Origin: Bacteroidales bacterium UBA1680
GTDB taxonomy: Bacteria > Bacteroidota > Bacteroidia > Bacteroidales > UBA932
Direction of reading: 5' to 3'
Assembly (NCBI GenBank): GCA_002320605.1
Contig: DCKG01000005.1
Location: 62,001 to 126,000, forward strand
DNA length: 64,000 nucleotides
Shown: positions 61,257-64,000 of the stretch, one piece after another
How positions within the stretch are numbered: position 1 is the stretch's first letter
Layout: every line of letters begins with the position of its first letter
Position numbers and translations under genes: made by a program
The notes under the pieces: model-generated
What the model was told of the DNA's origin: nothing
The model's input: only the letters and a program-made list of their open reading frames with translations
Database searches by the model: none

Positions 61257-63128
61257 ATGATTCTTGAAAAAATCAATTCGCCTGACGATGTGAGGAAGCT
61301 TGGCATCGAGGAGCTGAAGACGCTCTGCGATGAAATCAGGGAATATATCGTCAGGTGCTGCGCAGTGAACCCCGGCCACGTCGCCTCCAGCCTCGGTGCG
61401 GTAGAGCTGATCGTGGGGCTTCATTACGTTTTCAATACCCCGAAGGATAAGATAATCTTCGATGTCGGCCACCAGGCGTACGCCCACAAGATAATAACCG
61501 GAAGACGCGAGGCATTCAAAAAGAACCGTATGCCAGGAGGAACCAGCGGTTTTCCAGTCAGGAGCGAGAGTGAATATGACGCATTCGGTGCAGGCCATGC
61601 TTCGACTTCAATATCGGCAGCGCTCGGCTTCGCAAAAGCTGCGCAGCTCTCTGGCTCAAATGAAAAAGTAATCGCCCTGATCGGTGACGGAGCCATGACC
61701 GGAGGCCTTGCCTTGGAGGGACTGAACAATGCCGGCGACAGCGATGCCGACCTGCTCATCGTCCTGAACGACAACGAGATGGCCATAGACGGAAACAAGG
61801 GCGGACTGCATTCGTACTTGCTGAGACTTACCACCGATCCTACATATAATAGAATAAAGAACAGCGTTTGGAACCGCCTAGGCGAGAGCAAAGTCAGAAA
61901 TATCCTTCAGGGATTCGTTAGGAAAACGAAAAAAGGCCTGGTTACCGAATCCGGAGGAGATTTCTTCGAGGCTTTCGGGTTCAGGTATTTCGGTCCGATC
62001 GATGGCAACGACATGAATGCCGTCGTGGATACTCTCAAAAGGCTGAAAGACATCAAAGGCCCGAAAGTCCTGCATACATATACCATTAAAGGAAAGGGTT
62101 ACGCTCCGGCCGAGAAAGACTCCACCACCTGGCACGCCCCGGGGAAATTCAATCCGGAAACAGGAGAACGCATCCACAGGGCATATACGGTAAGCCGTTA
62201 CCAGGATGTATTCGGCGAGGTTCTGTGCGAGCTTGCCAGGAAAGACCCGAAAGTGGTCGCAATCACTCCTGCGATGGCCTTCGGCAGCGGCCTCTCCGGC
62301 TTTGCAAAAGAATTTCCTGAGAGGTCTTTCGACGTGGGCATAGAAGAAGAGCATGCCGTGACTTTTTCCGCAGGCCTGGCCGCAGGCGGGATGAAGCCTT
62401 ATTGCTGCATCTACTCCACCTTCGCCCAGAGGGCATACGATGAGATAATCCACGACGTAGCCTTGCAGAAACTTCCCGTGGTGCTCTGCATAGACAGGGC
62501 CGGTCTGGTCGGAGAAGACGGCGCCACGCACCAAGGAGTCTTTGACATGGCCTCGATGAGGTGCATACCAAATGTTACCATAGCTGCGCCGATGGATGAG
62601 CTAGAGCTCAAGGGAATGATGCACCTTGGGCTGAATATCCATGAAGGCCCGCTAGTCATCCGTTACCCAAGAGGCCTGGGGGAAGGTGCGGATTGGAAGG
62701 CCGCCACAGCCGACGATATATTAATAGGTAAAGGCAGGAAGCTCGTCGATGGCGAGAGGGTTGCGGTTCTGACGCTGGGACCCGAGGCTGCAAGGGCTGC
62801 AGAGGCCGTCGAAATATTAAAAAAAGATTCGGGAATATGCCCTGCCGTCTTCAACATGCGCTTCCTCAAGCCTATTGACGAAGACATATTAGAGGAGGCT
62901 TCTCATTTCATGAATATATTGACTGTGGAAGATGGCACCCTTAAAGGTGGGCTTTATAGTGAGGTCTGCGAGTGGATGGAGGCTCACGGCAGATGCTGCA
63001 AGGTCTCAGGAATAGGCGTGCCTGACATATTCATAAAACAGGCCTCGCAGGCTGCGCAACGCACGGAATGTCGCCTGGATTCAAAGGGCATTGCTTCAGA
63101 AATCAGAGCGCTTTGGGGAAAAATTTAA
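61257..63128 (+). CDS. dxs: 1-deoxy-D-xylulose-5-phosphate synthase
   Basis: 623 residues. It condenses pyruvate and glyceraldehyde-3-phosphate, the first step of the MEP isoprenoid pathway, using thiamine diphosphate. Motifs: 'NPGHVASSLGAVELIVGLHYVF' (His of the active site), 'DVGHQAYAHKIITGR', the ThDP site 'GDGAMTGG...NDNEMAID', the Glu of the transketolase domain in 'IEEEHAVTFSAGLAAGG' and 'STFAQRAYDEIIHDVALQ'. Length and termini agree with the family, so the ATG at 61257 is right even though the promoter is almost on top of it. Single gene, followed by the tRNA-tuf cluster. Confidence 0.96.
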   Translation: MILEKINSPDDVRKLGIEELKTLCDEIREYIVRCCAVNPGHVASSLGAVELIVGLHYVFNTPKDKIIFDVGHQAYAHKIITGRREAFKKNRMPGGTSGFPVRSESEYDAFGAGHASTSISAALGFAKAAQLSGSNEKVIALIGDGAMTGGLALEGLNNAGDSDADLLIVLNDNEMAIDGNKGGLHSYLLRLTTDPTYNRIKNSVWNRLGESKVRNILQGFVRKTKKGLVTESGGDFFEAFGFRYFGPIDGNDMNAVVDTLKRLKDIKGPKVLHTYTIKGKGYAPAEKDSTTWHAPGKFNPETGERIHRAYTVSRYQDVFGEVLCELARKDPKVVAITPAMAFGSGLSGFAKEFPERSFDVGIEEEHAVTFSAGLAAGGMKPYCCIYSTFAQRAYDEIIHDVALQKLPVVLCIDRAGLVGEDGATHQGVFDMASMRCIPNVTIAAPMDELELKGMMHLGLNIHEGPLVIRYPRGLGEGADWKAATADDILIGKGRKLVDGERVAVLTLGPEAARAAEAVEILKKDSGICPAVFNMRFLKPIDEDILEEASHFMNILTVEDGTLKGGLYSEVCEWMEAHGRCCKVSGIGVPDIFIKQASQAAQRTECRLDSKGIASEIRALWGKI

Positions 63129-63135
63129 AAAACTT

Positions 63136-63166
63136 TTTGGCGAATCGGAATTAATATCTATCTTTG
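63136..63166 (+). promoter_or_regulatory. Promoter of the tRNA-Thr-Tyr-Gly-Thr-tuf operon
   Basis: TTTG (63136-63139) and TATCTTTG (63159-63166) with a 19-bp spacer: a full consensus promoter, as fits a strong stable-RNA and EF-Tu operon. Confidence 0.82.
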
Positions 63167-63170
63167 CTGT

Positions 63171-63188
63171 CCCTTTGTGTTCAAAGGG
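63171..63188 (+). other. Perfect hairpin at the 5' end of the tRNA-tuf transcript
   Basis: CCCTTTG (63171-63177) and CAAAGGG (63182-63188) pair perfectly around a 4-base loop. It begins about where transcription should start, 14 bp before the first tRNA. It could be a leader structure, or a weak terminator for dxs (no good T tail). Confidence 0.5.
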
Positions 63189-63201
63189 TCTTTGAAATAT
63201 C

Positions 63202-63275
63202 GCCGATATAGCTCAGTTGGCTAGAGCGTGTGATTTGTAATCTCAAGGTCGTGGGTTCGACTCCCTCTATCGGCT
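63202..63275 (+). tRNA. tRNA-Thr (anticodon TGT)
   Basis: Acceptor GCCGATA/TATCGGC, D arm GCTC...GAGC, anticodon loop TTTGTAA with TGT, T loop TTCGACT, discriminator T. Two T-T mismatches are visible, one in the anticodon stem (29-41) and one in the T stem (50-64). CCA is not encoded. Confidence 0.9.
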
Positions 63276-63309
63276 CTCTTTCCGGGGAGTAATGTGCCGG
63301 AACGTTATC

Positions 63310-63389
63310 GGGAGGATCGCATAGCGGCAATTGCGGCGGACTGTAAATCCGCTCCTTCGGGTTCGGTGGTTCGAGTCCACCTCCTCCCA
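63310..63389 (+). tRNA. tRNA-Tyr (anticodon GTA)
   Basis: Long-variable-arm tRNA: acceptor GGGAGGA/TCCTCCC, anticodon arm GCGGA-CTGTAAA-TCCGC with GTA, perfect T arm GGTGG-TTCGAGT-CCACC, discriminator A. CCA is not encoded. Confidence 0.93.
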
Positions 63390-63396
63390 CTTTTTT

Positions 63397-63469
63397 GCGG
63401 AAGTAGCTCAGTTGGTAGAGCATCAGCCTTCCAAGCTGAGGGTCGCGAGTTCGAACCCCGTCTTCCGCT
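63397..63469 (+). tRNA. tRNA-Gly (anticodon TCC)
   Basis: Acceptor GCGGAAG/CTTCCGC, anticodon arm TCAGC-CTTCCAA-GCTGA with TCC, discriminator T. The T stem GCGAG/CCCGT has an A52-C62 mismatch. CCA is not encoded. Confidence 0.92.
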
Positions 63470-63477
63470 CCATTAAA

Positions 63478-63549
<72 letters not shown>

Positions 63550-63590
63550 CAGCATTATATATTAAAGCTAACACATTTAATCATAATATT

Positions 63591-64000
63591 ATGGCAAAAG
63601 AAACATTCCAAAGAACAAAGCCGCATGTCAACATCGGTACAATTGGCCATGTTGACCACGGTAAGACGACTTTGACTGCCGCAATTTCCAAGGTTCTCCA
63701 CGAGAGGGGCTTCGGAAGCGAGGAAATCAAGTCTTTCGACCAGATCGATAACGCTCCTGAGGAGAAAGAGCGTGGCATCACCATTAACTCCGCACACATC
63801 GAGTACGAGACCGCAAAGCGTCACTATGCGCATGTTGACTGCCCAGGCCACGCCGATTATGTGAAGAACATGGTTACCGGTGCCGCTCAGATGGATGGTG
63901 CAATCCTCGTAGTAGCCGCTACCGATGGTCCAATGCCTCAGACACGCGAGCACATCCTTCTCGCCCGTCAGGTGAACGTTCCTAAGATCGTTGTCTTCCT
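63591..64000 (+). CDS. tuf: Elongation factor Tu, N-terminal part (cut by window edge)
   Basis: The first 136 codons are present: 'MAKETFQRTKPHVNIGTIG', the P-loop 'GHVDHGKTTL', the switch I region 'EKERGITINSAHIEYET', 'DCPGHADYVKNMVTGAAQMDGAILVVAATDGPMPQTREH'. EF-Tu delivers aminoacyl-tRNA to the ribosome. It follows four tRNA genes in the order Thr, Tyr, Gly, Thr, the same order as upstream of tufB in Escherichia coli. Codon use is that of a highly expressed gene. The start is certain; the 3' end lies outside the window. Confidence 0.97.
   Translation, partial: MAKETFQRTKPHVNIGTIGHVDHGKTTLTAAISKVLHERGFGSEEIKSFDQIDNAPEEKERGITINSAHIEYETAKRHYAHVDCPGHADYVKNMVTGAAQMDGAILVVAATDGPMPQTREHILLARQVNVPKIVVF

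Overview
The window is a stretch of Bacteroidales chromosome (phylum Bacteroidota). The evidence is two SusC/SusD pairs with lipobox leaders, a TonB-dependent receptor beside a DUF4249 lipoprotein, promoters of the Bacteroidota type (TTTG about 19-20 bp upstream of TAnnTTTG), no Shine-Dalgarno pattern, and many secreted plant-glycan enzymes. GC is moderate (about half by eye). The gene content fits a gut or rumen polysaccharide degrader. The genus cannot be fixed from the sequence alone.

Layout. 1-2.8 kb: end of a drug/metabolite exporter operon (HlyD-type adaptor, two ABC-2 permeases). 2.9-3.4 kb: gene remnants, including the 3' end of msrA. 3.5-4.4 kb: alpha/beta hydrolase. 4.7-10.4 kb: minus-strand operon with a PHP-domain protein, a bifunctional class II aldolase/short-chain dehydrogenase of the rhamnulose-phosphate aldolase type, a two-domain aldolase whose second domain has lost its catalytic residues, and a GH99-like lipoprotein. 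10.5-16.9 kb: plus-strand operon GH78, GH92, GH92. 17.0-19.26 kb: an AbiE-type toxin-antitoxin pair (AbiEi/AbiEii) inserted at the 3' end of the second GH92 gene. It is flanked by a 173-bp direct repeat and a mosaic GH92 fragment. 19.2-22.9 kb: three-gene operon of unknown role (lipoprotein, polytopic membrane protein, beta-propeller lipoprotein with a CxxCH haem motif). 22.9-28.2 kb: SusD/SusC pair without neighbouring enzymes. 28.7-34.5 kb: an AT-richer island with a C10 cysteine protease, two lipoproteins and a TonB receptor. 34.8-44.0 kb: SusC, SusD, Ig-like surface lipoprotein, GH31. 44.1-54.8 kb: six-gene minus-strand operon (ADP-ribosylglycohydrolase-fold protein, GH106, GH28, short GH28-like protein, sialate-O-acetylesterase family, GH3) with 4-bp overlaps or 6-bp gaps. 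55.3-64 kb: housekeeping genes: tRNA-Leu, rpsP-rimM, DUF975 and DUF4465 proteins, two paralogous MFS transporters, dxs, then tRNA-Thr, Tyr, Gly, Thr and the start of tuf.

Together GH78, GH106, GH28, the esterase, GH3 and the aldolase/dehydrogenase point to breakdown of rhamnose-containing pectin (rhamnogalacturonan) and use of the released deoxysugar. The two GH92 enzymes suggest alpha-mannosides as well. No dedicated regulator (HTCS, ECF sigma/anti-sigma, LacI, AraC) is encoded here. LacI-like palindromes near two promoters suggest control in trans.

The most notable observations are the AbiE insertion with its mosaic target repeat, a strong excess of the word GAATAT/ATATTC inside ordinary genes, the pseudo-aldolase domain, the CxxCH trio, and T-stem mismatches in three of the four tRNAs of the tuf cluster.
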